64,000 bases of DNA from Thermanaerosceptrum fracticalcis (GCF_000746025.2 NZ_CP045798.1:3641501-3705500); one strand, 5' to 3'; counted from the stretch's first letter, positions 43,854 through 52,569 are shown. Program-made: numbers and translations. The notes: generated by a model from the sequence alone, not told the origin.

Positions 43854-44465
43854 GTGAAACTCATAACCTTAGTGGCTAAAGTGGACAAAGAAAAATGTAC
43901 GGGTTGTAAAACCTGTGCGAAGGTATGTCCCACAGTAGCGATTGAAATTGTGGATAGGAAAGCAGTTATTAACGAAGAATTATGCCGCGGCTGTGGCAAC
44001 TGTAATCAGAGATGCCCTGTTTATGCCGTGACCATGGAAAAGCTGGAGAAACCTTATAAGGTTTCGGTGGCTGTGGAGGATGTTCCTTATGAAAAGATTG
44101 ACGAGTTATGCAAAAAGGCCTTATTAAATCCTGAACAAATCATTTGCTACTGTACCGCTACCCGCGCTGAGGAAGTGGCGGCCGCAGTTCTAAAAGGTGC
44201 AAAATCTCCGGAAGAACTGTCGCAGCTTACCGGGGTTAGGACAGGTTGTAAGGTTGAATGTATTCAACCTATGCTTCGTCTCTTAGAAGCTCATGGCGTT
44301 ACACCTGTACCTCCAGAAGGTGGTTATCAATGGTATGGCCGGACCCCCACAATATGGGATATACCGGAGGAAGTAAAGAAAAAATATAGCAGCCGTGGCT
44401 TTTATTTCGATGAAGATATTAAACTCCTTAACAAAGTTAAAGATACTAGAAAGGAGGAGAAATAG
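43854..44465 (+). CDS. 2[4Fe-4S] ferredoxin fused to a BFD-like [2Fe-2S] domain
   Basis: Residues ~1-65 are a bacterial ferredoxin with CTGCKTCAKVCPT and CRGCGNCNQRCPV. Residues ~95-145 look like a BFD/Fer2_BFD [2Fe-2S] domain, with ICYCTATRAEEV and, 33 residues on, TGCKVEC. The last pair spacing is C-x3-C rather than the usual C-x2-C. The C-terminal ~50 residues are unique. GTG 43854 follows GGGAGG by 7 bases; ATG 43848 is too close to it. It is the first gene of the catabolic operon and stops two codons from the next start, so it may donate or accept electrons for the LarA-like enzyme or its maturation, which is inference. Confidence 0.82.
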   Translation: MKLITLVAKVDKEKCTGCKTCAKVCPTVAIEIVDRKAVINEELCRGCGNCNQRCPVYAVTMEKLEKPYKVSVAVEDVPYEKIDELCKKALLNPEQIICYCTATRAEEVAAAVLKGAKSPEELSQLTGVRTGCKVECIQPMLRLLEAHGVTPVPPEGGYQWYGRTPTIWDIPEEVKKKYSSRGFYFDEDIKLLNKVKDTRKEEK

Positions 44466-45911
44466 ATGTTGAGAAAGCCTATTACCCCGCAGAAACCCCG
44501 TGTGTCCCAGTATGGTGTGGATCCTAAATATGTAACGAAAAGGGTAGCCGAATATCCTGAGATTACCTCCGTTATGTTGAGTGATCTGTTTCCTGATACT
44601 CCCAAGGTGATTTACCCCAGTGAAAAGGGTATTGCCGCTGTAAGGGAAGCTGCCGAAAAAGCCTTAGAAAACATCGATATGAGTATGATAAAACCCGGAG
44701 ACTCTGTTAATGTATGTGCCTCTCACCATGGCTTTACCTTACTGGGTGGAGAGCCTTATGCGGAGCTTTTGCGGACAGTCAGAGATGTGATTGCCAGAAA
44801 AACCGGAACCGACAATATTCGTTTAAGAGCCGGGGTTGGTCTTCGCTTCCGGGAGACTGAAGAATATATTAAAGCTTTTAAGCTGGATGAACACTATAAA
44901 GGTAAGGCCCGTGGCGTAGCTCCTGTTGATGAAGGCATACCCATTGAAACTGAGATAGGGACCCTTTATGGGATTAAGGCTATTTATGATGCTGACTGGA
45001 TAGTTCACGTTCATAACAGTGATGTGCGCGAAGTCCACTTCCACCGCCAGGTTGACAGGGCGGTAAAACCCTTTGGCATGTCTTATGCCAGGATTGAAAC
45101 CCGTTCCACATATCACCAGAATTTGGGCCCCAGAGGGGCCAACTTTACCGCCCGTTCTATCTTTGCTTCAGAATTTGTACAAAGCAAGTTTGCTTTCACT
45201 GCCTTTCTGGATATGTCGCCTGTGGGTGTGGTGGGTGTTGATGCCGACAATGACCTCTATGCCTTAAACGACAGGCTAACCGTGGCAGGCTGTAAATATT
45301 ACGGGAAAATTATGACTCTTTTGGGGCAAATAGATGAGTGTATTGCCGCTTTAGATTTCCCCTGCCCCGTACCTTATGTATTTGCTGCTGGTGTCATCTA
45401 TGCCAACTTCGTAGGGGCCAATGTAGATCTCTTTGATTTAGAAGGTGACCTGCCTCCTTATACCTGGTATACGGAAGCCTTCTATGGCAAGGACGGTAAA
45501 CCTTTAATCGAGGGAGTTGCTCCCGTTAACCCCGCTATTAAGATGTGTGTGCAAAATTACGGGTGGGGTGGTTATCCCAGCGCCTTCTTCAGTGAACACA
45601 TTCCCACCATCGTTGTAGGCCGGGAACAGGCAGAAGTAATGAACCGTGACCCCCAGAATATCGAATACATGTCTCATGCAGTAATTGCTGATAACCTTGA
45701 TACGGCAATGGCATTTGCCTATAAGACTGCCAAAACCGATAAAGTGATTATCTTTGACGGGGCAGCCGGTGGTATCAACGTCAGCGAATCCCTGGCCAAG
45801 TTCCTGATAGAAAAAGCTCCCTATGTCAACAAACTGGTGGATGAAGAATTACTCCCCAAATGGTTGCGTCAGCGTGGTGTAGACCCTGAGGTTCTGAAAA
45901 ATTTCAAGTGA
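44466..45911 (+). CDS. Distant LarA-superfamily protein, candidate nickel-pincer enzyme
   Basis: This 481-residue protein is not one I can name. Its layout parallels LarA. There is a G-D-x-V-x-V-x-A-S-H-H stretch (78-88) where LarA has its SDHTRP segment, and a motif GTDNIRLRAGVG (114-125) where LarA has the strand before His108. H191, K201 and H217 are spaced exactly as LarA H174, K184 and H200 (steps of 10 and 16). The C-terminal DNLDTAMAFAYKTAKTDKV resembles the LarA end. The His108 equivalent is not conserved (GLRFRE). Its position in a carboxylate-degrading operon and the LarC paralogue at 52622 support a nickel-pincer role. I rate the fold as likely and the cofactor as plausible. Confidence 0.65.
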   Translation: MLRKPITPQKPRVSQYGVDPKYVTKRVAEYPEITSVMLSDLFPDTPKVIYPSEKGIAAVREAAEKALENIDMSMIKPGDSVNVCASHHGFTLLGGEPYAELLRTVRDVIARKTGTDNIRLRAGVGLRFRETEEYIKAFKLDEHYKGKARGVAPVDEGIPIETEIGTLYGIKAIYDADWIVHVHNSDVREVHFHRQVDRAVKPFGMSYARIETRSTYHQNLGPRGANFTARSIFASEFVQSKFAFTAFLDMSPVGVVGVDADNDLYALNDRLTVAGCKYYGKIMTLLGQIDECIAALDFPCPVPYVFAAGVIYANFVGANVDLFDLEGDLPPYTWYTEAFYGKDGKPLIEGVAPVNPAIKMCVQNYGWGGYPSAFFSEHIPTIVVGREQAEVMNRDPQNIEYMSHAVIADNLDTAMAFAYKTAKTDKVIIFDGAAGGINVSESLAKFLIEKAPYVNKLVDEELLPKWLRQRGVDPEVLKNFK

Positions 45912-45938
45912 GCGGATTGTAGAAGGGGGATATAAAGC

Positions 45939-47183
45939 ATGAGTTTAGAAGTCAAAGAGGCTAGGAAAAGCATTATAGAACCGGGACCGGGATTTGCCAG
46001 CGGTTTAGCCGATCTGGGCAAACATTTAAACGCCAATACCATCACGGCCGGTACTGTGGCCGCCGTATTCGGCTGTACGGGGCCTGCGCTGATTGTCTTA
46101 AATGCCGCCCAGACCGGTAAATTGACACAGCCCCAGGCTATATCCTGGTTATTTGCCATTTACTTTTTCGGTGGTTTGATTAGTATTATCCTGGCCTTGA
46201 AATACAAACAGCCCATTAACGGTGCCTACTCCATACCAGGTGCTGTAATGCTCATTGATTCATTAAAAAACAATTCTCTAAGTGATGCAGCAGGGGCCTA
46301 TCTGGTGGCCGGTCTCATCGTCCTTATCCTCGGCTTGACAGGTTTGATCGGAAAAGTGATGAGATGGTTACCGGTTCCTATCGTCATGGCTATGATTGCA
46401 GGGGCTATGATCAGATTCGGTACAGGTATCGTAACTTCCACACAGGCTGCTCCCGTGATTGGCTTTGCCACCTTAGTTGGTTACTTTTTGGCACCTAAAG
46501 TTTCTAAAAAACTACCCCCAATTCTTACGGCTTTAGTACTGGGTATAGCCGCTGCCGGTTTCACAGGACAATTAAATTTTGCCGGGGTTCAATATAAATT
46601 AATCGGCCCGGAGATTATCATACCCACCTTTAATATGGGAACTATGCTTTCCATAGCCATCCCCCTAGCGGTGCTGGTCATGGGTGCGGAAAATGCCCAG
46701 GCCTACGGAGTTCTAGTTTCTCAAGGGTATAAACCCCCTATTAACACTATGACTATTATCAGTGGTATTGGTGGAATCCTTACTTCTTTCTTCGGTGGTC
46801 ATAACGCCAATATTGCAGGACCCATGACAGCCATTTGTTCTTCCGAGGAAGCTGGCGAAAACAAAGAAGGCAGATACGCAGCTACCGTTGTCAATGGTAT
46901 CCTCTTTGGAAGCTTCGGACTCATTGCCAGTATTGCTGTAGCCTTTGTCACAGGCTTACCTAAAACATTAATCGCCATTGTGGCCGGGCTGGCCATGGTG
47001 GGCGTTTTGATCAGTTCTTTTGAATATGCCTTTAGTACCAAAAAATTCAGAATGGGTGCTTTCTTCGCCTTAGTAATCGCCATGTCTGGCGTAACTATTC
47101 TTAAAATCAGTTCTCCCTTCTGGGCTTTACTGGGGGGCGTTGTTGCCTCACTGATTGCCGAACCCAAAGATTTTGACAGTTAA
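45939..47183 (+). CDS. BenE-family benzoate/carboxylate:H+ symporter
   Basis: The 414-residue protein has about 12 membrane helices. The family motif is visible as GGHNANIAGPMTAICSSEEAG near residue 285, followed by RYAA. BenE proteins take up benzoate and similar aromatic acids with protons. In this operon it probably imports the substrate of the downstream hydratase-aldolase route or its precursor. An aromatic or unsaturated carboxylate is likely, but not shown. GAAGGGGG precedes the ATG. Confidence 0.85.
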   Translation: MSLEVKEARKSIIEPGPGFASGLADLGKHLNANTITAGTVAAVFGCTGPALIVLNAAQTGKLTQPQAISWLFAIYFFGGLISIILALKYKQPINGAYSIPGAVMLIDSLKNNSLSDAAGAYLVAGLIVLILGLTGLIGKVMRWLPVPIVMAMIAGAMIRFGTGIVTSTQAAPVIGFATLVGYFLAPKVSKKLPPILTALVLGIAAAGFTGQLNFAGVQYKLIGPEIIIPTFNMGTMLSIAIPLAVLVMGAENAQAYGVLVSQGYKPPINTMTIISGIGGILTSFFGGHNANIAGPMTAICSSEEAGENKEGRYAATVVNGILFGSFGLIASIAVAFVTGLPKTLIAIVAGLAMVGVLISSFEYAFSTKKFRMGAFFALVIAMSGVTILKISSPFWALLGGVVASLIAEPKDFDS

Positions 47184-47207
47184 AAAACAGGTCTATAGGA
47201 GGTCATA

Positions 47208-48020
47208 ATGCACATTGCCCAGGATTTGCGGGACGATATATTTCTCTCGGTAATGCATAAAAAAGTAAGGGCCAATATTACTGTAGAAGACAGTGGTATC
47301 GTCTGTGGCATGAAATTTGCGGCAGAAAAATTAGATTCTTTGGGAGCCGTCATTCACCAAATGGTGAATGACGGCACTCCTGTAGAAAAAGGGGATGTAA
47401 TCCTTTCTTTTTCGGGAGATCCCAAAACTATTGCCATGGCGGAAGATCTGGTGATGGGCTATATTGCTAAGCCTTCCGGTATTGCCAGGGCGGCTCGGAA
47501 AGCAGTGGATTTAGCACAAGGTAAAATAGAGATAGTTAGTGGTGCCTGGAAAAAAATGCCCTTTGACATCAAACACCTGGTCCGTCACGGGATTATGACC
47601 GGCGGCTCCGCGGGCAGGATAGTACAAGGCCCTTTTATCTATCTTGATAAGAATTACGTGCGGATATTTGGCAGTGTCAAGGCGACCCTGGAAGCAGTGC
47701 GGGGATTGGAAGACTATGCCAAAGTCATTCAACTGCGGGGAGAAATTGAGGATATTACCACTGAAGCAAAGGCGGCAGTTGAGGGAGGAGCCTATGTCTT
47801 AATGGTGGATACCGGCTCTTTAGATGATCTGGCTGCTGTCAGTGAGATTGTTAAGAGGATGGGAGCGAGGCAAAAAGTAAAAATTGCTTTTGCCGGGTCA
47901 ATCAAAATAAAGGACATCCCCAAACTCCTTGAATATGACGTGGATATTTTGGATATTGGGACCCAGATTATTGATGCTTCTTTATTAGACCTGAAAATGG
48001 ATGTTGTCCACATTTATTAG
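47208..48020 (+). CDS. Divergent NadC/ModD-like phosphoribosyltransferase-fold protein
   Basis: The 270-residue protein has the quinolinate phosphoribosyltransferase layout: an N-terminal domain with DSGIVCGMKFAAEKL (~28) and GDVILSFSGD (~65), and an alpha/beta barrel with KIAFAGSIKIKDIPKLLEYDVDILDIGT (~225-252). Key catalytic parts are altered: the usual TRKTxPG reads AWKKMPFD, and the GGGxNHR reads GGSAGR. ModD proteins of molybdenum loci are similarly diverged. It may act on a pyridine or other aromatic carboxylate, or be a scaffold. It overlaps the upstream end of the next frame closely, and AGGAGG precedes the ATG. Confidence 0.78.
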   Translation: MHIAQDLRDDIFLSVMHKKVRANITVEDSGIVCGMKFAAEKLDSLGAVIHQMVNDGTPVEKGDVILSFSGDPKTIAMAEDLVMGYIAKPSGIARAARKAVDLAQGKIEIVSGAWKKMPFDIKHLVRHGIMTGGSAGRIVQGPFIYLDKNYVRIFGSVKATLEAVRGLEDYAKVIQLRGEIEDITTEAKAAVEGGAYVLMVDTGSLDDLAAVSEIVKRMGARQKVKIAFAGSIKIKDIPKLLEYDVDILDIGTQIIDASLLDLKMDVVHIY

Positions 48021-48033
48021 GGGGATTAAGCCA

Positions 48034-48927
48034 ATGGAGCTAAACCTATTAGAAAAAACCGAAGTGAGAATAACGGATATTGAGCTGGAAAATGCAAATT
48101 TGACTGACCTGGCTCAAACTGTGGCCGATGTTATGCAATTACCAAGGGATAAAGTGCTGGTAGTAGATGTAAGAAATGACCACATTGCCCTGGATATTCT
48201 CCAGAGAACCGTTCAGGCAGAACAAATATTTGGGAAAAAAGGGGTTTTATTGGCAGCACTCGCCAAGTTGCCGGGGGTGCGTATTAAAACCTCAACGGAT
48301 ATCCATTCTGATGGCATCCTGGGTTATATCGGCTTAGATGAAGCTGAGGCCCACGTTGTTTTAGAACGGACCAGGTCCATGGTCAATAACATCATGTCTC
48401 AGAAACGTTCTAAGGCAAGAGTTTATCCAACGGGCTTTGAGATAATTGAAGGCAAGATTGAGGATACCAATACACCTTATATCGCCAAAAGAATGGAAGA
48501 GGCAGGGTTTATTGTTGAGATCGGGAAAGCCATCCATGACAGTAAAGAGGCTATTGTCCAAAGCTTAAAAGAGGCCGCCAGCCACTGTGGTGTTATCATC
48601 ACTACCGGCGGTGTAGGTGCCGAAGATAAGGATTTTACTATTGAAGGGATACTGGCTTTGGACCCGGAGGCTGCCACACCTTTTATCGTGAAATTTACTA
48701 AAGGACAGGGGAGACATGTCAAAGAGGGCGTCAAAGTTGGGGTCGGGGAGTATAACAACAGCTTGTTAATTGCTTTGCCAGGGCCTCATGATGAGGTAAA
48801 GATAACCGTGCCTCTAATCATTGAAGCTTTGAAAAATAATTATGACAAACATAGACTGGCTCAAATGTTAGTCGATGCGCTGCGGCACCGTTTACAGGAA
48901 AAAGCAGCCCATTGGCACCATCATTAA
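48034..48927 (+). CDS. MoaB/Mog-like domain protein with His-rich C terminus
   Basis: The 297-residue protein has an unassigned N-terminal ~135 residues. Then comes a MoCF_biosynth fold: TGFEIIEGKIEDTNTPYIAKRM (~140), IITTGGVGAEDKDFTIEGI (~190-210) and ALPGPHDEV (~250). In MoaB/MogA/CinA this fold binds nucleotides or molybdopterin and adenylylates it. The final residues are AAHWHHH, a possible metal site. ATG 48034 follows AGGGGG by 9 bases. It pairs with the NadC/ModD-like gene just upstream. No molybdoenzyme is encoded nearby, so a role in a different nucleotide cofactor is possible. Confidence 0.8.
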   Translation: MELNLLEKTEVRITDIELENANLTDLAQTVADVMQLPRDKVLVVDVRNDHIALDILQRTVQAEQIFGKKGVLLAALAKLPGVRIKTSTDIHSDGILGYIGLDEAEAHVVLERTRSMVNNIMSQKRSKARVYPTGFEIIEGKIEDTNTPYIAKRMEEAGFIVEIGKAIHDSKEAIVQSLKEAASHCGVIITTGGVGAEDKDFTIEGILALDPEAATPFIVKFTKGQGRHVKEGVKVGVGEYNNSLLIALPGPHDEVKITVPLIIEALKNNYDKHRLAQMLVDALRHRLQEKAAHWHHH

Positions 48928-48947
48928 ATAAAAAGAGGTGAAGAAAA

Positions 48948-49733
48948 ATGGATAAGGAGTTTATCGTCAAAGCTGCCGAGGCCTTAAGAGTGGCCATGAC
49001 AAACAAAAAACCTATTTCCGCTTTAACTGAACAAAAACCCGATATCACCATCGAAGAAGCTTACCAAGTACAACTGGTTAATGTGGAAGAGGCCGTAAAA
49101 GCTGGAAAAAGGATTGTGGGTAAGAAAATCGGCTTAACCAGTGTGGCTATGCAGAAGTTTTTAGGCGTTAATGAGCCTGATTATGGACATCTTCTGGATA
49201 CCATGATCTGGGATGAAGAAATCCCCATTAGTTTAAGTAATTTATTACAGCCTAAAATTGAAGCTGAAATCGCTTTTGTCCTGGGTGATGATTTACAGGG
49301 ACCTGGAGTAACTCTTACCGATGTATTAAGAGCTACTGCAGGAGTCGTTCCTTCTTTTGAAGTAATTGACAGCCGTATTAAGGATTGGAAAATCAAAATA
49401 CAGGACACCATAGCTGATAATGCCTCCAGTGCAGGCATTACTTTGGGCAGTCAGCTTATACCTGTTAACCAGGTGGAGCTAAAATATGTGGGAATGGTCT
49501 TACAGAAGAACGGGCAGATTATCGAAACGGCCGCAGGTGCCGCTGTCATGGGGCATCCTGCGTTAGCCGTAGCCTGGCTGGCTAATAAATTAGGTTCTAT
49601 GGGCATCGGTTTGAAAAAAGGAGAAATAATTTTGTCCGGTTCTCTTACGAAAGCAATAGAAGTAAAAGCAGGAGATGTGTTTGTAGCTACTTTTGGCGGA
49701 TTAGGTTCCGTTAAAGCAGTGTTTACAGAATAA
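48948..49733 (+). CDS. mhpD: 2-oxopent-4-enoate hydratase (MhpD/DmpE-like)
   Basis: The 261-residue protein has the hydratase signatures GKKIGLTSVAMQKFLGVNEP (~50) and PKIEAEIAFVLGDDL with the metal-binding acidic pair (~98). Members hydrate 2-hydroxypenta-2,4-dienoate (2-oxopent-4-enoate) to 4-hydroxy-2-oxovalerate. Related members decarboxylate 4-oxalocrotonate (DmpH); the two cannot be separated with certainty. It is first of a three-gene meta-cleavage lower pathway module. Confidence 0.88.
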   Translation: MDKEFIVKAAEALRVAMTNKKPISALTEQKPDITIEEAYQVQLVNVEEAVKAGKRIVGKKIGLTSVAMQKFLGVNEPDYGHLLDTMIWDEEIPISLSNLLQPKIEAEIAFVLGDDLQGPGVTLTDVLRATAGVVPSFEVIDSRIKDWKIKIQDTIADNASSAGITLGSQLIPVNQVELKYVGMVLQKNGQIIETAAGAAVMGHPALAVAWLANKLGSMGIGLKKGEIILSGSLTKAIEVKAGDVFVATFGGLGSVKAVFTE

Positions 49734-49751
49734 AGATGAGGAGTGACACGA

Positions 49752-50657
49752 GTGGAAAAAATAAAAGCAGCCATCATTGGCCCCGGCAACATCGGAATGG
49801 ACCTCATGTACAAGATATTGAAACGGGCCAGAAACATCGAACTAGATACTGTAACAGGTATTATTGCGGATTCTGAGGGACTGATGCTGGCAAAAAGTCA
49901 TGGGTTTAATACTTCTGCCGAAGGAATCGAGGCCATTATCAAGCGGGACGACATTAAAATTGTTTTTGATTGTACCAGTGCCAAAGCCCATCTCAAGCAT
50001 GCTCCGATCCTTAAAGCCCATAAGAAAATAGCCATTGATCTGACCCCGGCGGCAGTGGGACCCTATGTCTCCCCCGCTGTCAATATGCTGGAGAACTTTG
50101 ATAGTGACAATATCAACCTGATTACCTGTGGCGGGCAGGCTACTATACCTATAGTTGCCGCCATCAATAAGGTTGCTGATGTGGAATACGCGGAAATAGT
50201 GGCCACCATTTCCAGCCGCAGCGCCGGTCCCGGGACCAGGCAAAACATTGATGAGTTTACCCAAACAACGGCTAACGGTTTGGTTAAAGTAGCAGGGGCA
50301 GATACCGCCAAGGCTATTATCATCCTGAATCCTGCCGAGCCACCTATTATGATGAGAAACACCATTTACTGCCGGGTAAAAAATCCCGATCATATGGCCA
50401 TTATGGCTAGTGTTACTGAAATGGTGAGCAGAGTTAAAGAATATGTACCTGGGTATACCCTGAAACTGGCGCCCATTGTTGATGGAAACAAAGTGACCAC
50501 AATGATTGAAGTGGAGGGTGAAGGTTCATACTTACCCAAATATTCGGGCAACCTGGATATTATTACTGCCGCTGCCCTGGGGGTAGCGGAAAAAATCGCT
50601 GAAAACATGCTAAAAGACGCAGAAAAAGTTGTAGAAAAGGGGAGGGCTGCCCAATGA
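49752..50657 (+). CDS. mhpF: Acetaldehyde dehydrogenase (acylating)
   Basis: The protein of about 301 residues starts [21 protein letters not shown] (NAD site) and has the catalytic Cys in [16 protein letters not shown] near 130. It turns acetaldehyde, passed through a channel from the aldolase, into acetyl-CoA with NAD and CoA. GTG 49752 is chosen, 8 bases after GAGGAG; a GTG at 49743 overlaps that site. It overlaps the aldolase gene by four bases. Confidence 0.94.
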   Translation: MEKIKAAIIGPGNIGMDLMYKILKRARNIELDTVTGIIADSEGLMLAKSHGFNTSAEGIEAIIKRDDIKIVFDCTSAKAHLKHAPILKAHKKIAIDLTPAAVGPYVSPAVNMLENFDSDNINLITCGGQATIPIVAAINKVADVEYAEIVATISSRSAGPGTRQNIDEFTQTTANGLVKVAGADTAKAIIILNPAEPPIMMRNTIYCRVKNPDHMAIMASVTEMVSRVKEYVPGYTLKLAPIVDGNKVTTMIEVEGEGSYLPKYSGNLDIITAAALGVAEKIAENMLKDAEKVVEKGRAAQ

Positions 50658-51658
50658 AAAAGGTTAGAATATTTGATTCCACGCTGCGCGACGGTATGCA
50701 TGCCGTCAGCCACCAATTTACTCCCGAAGATATGGCTGCAATTGCCCGGGCTCTTGATGAAGCTGGTGTAGATACAATCGAGATGGGTCATGGTGACGGT
50801 TTGGGCGGCTCATCCTTCCAGTACGGGTTTGCCAAGGCCTCTGACGAAGACTATCTCAGAGCAGTTTCTTCCGTAATCAAAAGAGCTAAACTGGACATTC
50901 TTTTAATTCCCGGTATAGGGACGAAAAGAGACTTGGAAAAGGCGGCCAAATACAATGTAAAAGTTGCGCGGATTGCCACCCATGTTACGGAAGCAGATAT
51001 TGGGGAGCAGCATATTAAAATGGCTAAAGACTATGGTATGGAAGCTATAGGATTCTTGATGATGGCCCATATGGCTCCCCCCGAAAAAGTGGTAGAGCAG
51101 GCAAAGCTTTTTGAAAGCTATGGCGCCGATGCCGTTTATGTGACAGATTCTGCCGGGGCTATGGTGCCCCATCAAGTGAAAGAGAGGGTAGCCGCTGTGA
51201 AAGCTGCTGTTCAGATACCGGTAGGGTTTCATGCCCATAATAATCTAGGATTAGCCATTGGCAATTCCCTGGCTGCCTTTGAAGCAGGGGCCGATTATAT
51301 TGACGGCACTGTGAAAGGTTTGGGGGCAGGGGCCGGTAATGCTCCTACGGAAGTTTTAGTTGCTGTGTTTGACAAACTTAATGTGGAAACGGGTGTGGAC
51401 CTCTATAAAATAATGGATGTTGCGGAAGATGTGGTAACACCGCGTATGCACAGACCTCAGGTTATTGACAAGGCTGCCCTTACTTTAGGATGGGCCGGCG
51501 TATATGGCAGTTTCCTGCTTCATACCTTCCGTGCTGCCGAAAAGTTTAAGGTTGACCCCAGGGATATACTTGTTGAATTAGGTAAAAGGAAGACTGTCGG
51601 CGGACAGGAGGATTTAATCATAGAAGTAGCTTATCAACTGAGCCAATCCCCAAAATAG
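50654..51658 (+). CDS. mhpE: 4-hydroxy-2-oxovalerate aldolase
   Basis: The 334-residue DmpG/MhpE-type aldolase has [17 protein letters not shown] (Arg, Asp and His of the active site) at the start and [15 protein letters not shown] (metal His pair) near 195-208. It splits 4-hydroxy-2-oxovalerate to pyruvate plus acetaldehyde. With the dehydrogenase it forms the DmpFG channelling complex. Together the module feeds central metabolism without oxygen, but its usual upstream ring-cleavage dioxygenases are absent here. Confidence 0.95.
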   Translation: MKKVRIFDSTLRDGMHAVSHQFTPEDMAAIARALDEAGVDTIEMGHGDGLGGSSFQYGFAKASDEDYLRAVSSVIKRAKLDILLIPGIGTKRDLEKAAKYNVKVARIATHVTEADIGEQHIKMAKDYGMEAIGFLMMAHMAPPEKVVEQAKLFESYGADAVYVTDSAGAMVPHQVKERVAAVKAAVQIPVGFHAHNNLGLAIGNSLAAFEAGADYIDGTVKGLGAGAGNAPTEVLVAVFDKLNVETGVDLYKIMDVAEDVVTPRMHRPQVIDKAALTLGWAGVYGSFLLHTFRAAEKFKVDPRDILVELGKRKTVGGQEDLIIEVAYQLSQSPK

Positions 51659-51732
51659 GCTATTGTGTGGGGATGTTTTACTTCCTACCTTGAATTCCTT
51701 ACCGATTTCCCCAGAGAATTCATACAAATCAG

Positions 51733-51753
51733 TTGATTATATGATATAATCAA
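51733..51753. promoter_or_regulatory. 21-bp palindrome over a -10 box, candidate IclR operator
   Basis: Arms TTGATTATAT and ATATAATCAA flank one central base. The right arm contains TATAAT (51745-51750), so a bound protein would block polymerase. It lies 39 bases before the IclR-type gene, as in autoregulation. Confidence 0.65.
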
Positions 51754-51791
51754 ATAGTTATATTGTTCTCAAATTAAGGGGGATTTGGTGG

Positions 51792-52569
51792 ATGGGTACT
51801 CAAGGCAAAAACGGTCTTACTATACAATCAGTAGAAAGAGCCCTGGCTATTCTCGAAGAATTTAGCGTCAGAGAAAGAGAACTTGGCGTGACTGAGATAG
51901 CTAAAAGGGTAGGGCTAAATAAGAGTACCTGTTTCAACTTGATTAACACCCTGCTGCAAAAAGGATATCTGGAACAGAATCCTGACAATGGCAAATACCG
52001 TTTATCTTTAAAGATTTTTCAGCTTGGGAAAATATATGAAGCAGGTTTAGAGTTACGGGAAATTGCTAAGCCTTTTCTGCAGGAATTAGTGGATAAGACG
52101 GGAGAAACTGTTCACCTGGTAATAAGGGACAGAAGAGAAGCTGTTTATTATAGAAAAAGTGGAAGGGCCCAGTGCCATTAAAATTATTTCACAAATAGGC
52201 ACTAGAGTTAATCTTCATTGTACAGGCGTAGGAAAGGTTCTATTAGCTTTTTTGCCAAGTGAATATATTGATAGACTTACACAACATCCCCTGAAAAAAT
52301 TTACAGAAAATACCATAACTGATAAAGAAAAATTATTAGCACATCTCAGAGAGATTAAGGAAAAAGGATATAGTATTGATGATGAGGAGATTGAGGTCGG
52401 TTTACGCTGCGTAGCTGCACCGATTTTTGACCACAGGAAAGAGGTTATCGCTGCAATCAGCGTTTCCGGCCCAACCATCAGGATGACTTATGAAAAAATC
52501 AATGAGTTAACAGAAATTGTTAAAGAAACAGCTTTTAATATTTCAGTGAGGTTAGGATACACTAAATAA
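51792..52569 (+). pseudogene. IclR-family regulator with a frameshift
   Basis: The first part (130 codons, 51792-52181) has the IclR winged helix (SVERALAILEEFSVRERELG, then TEIAKRVGLNKSTCFNLINTLLQKGYLE). The second part has the effector domain (VNLHCTGVGKVLLAFLP, EEIEVGLRCVAAPIFDH). The join is a +1 shift near 52147-52152: reading ATT ATA GAA AAA GTG GAA restores IIEKVEGPSAIKI. Either one T has been gained or this is a sequencing error. IclR proteins of this type control aromatic and carboxylic acid routes, so it probably regulated the upstream operon and the LarC-like gene. Confidence 0.88.

Noticed and set aside
52159-52569. Separate gene starting at GTG 52159
   Set aside because: Its sequence continues the IclR effector domain of the upstream frame; it is the second half of a frameshifted gene.
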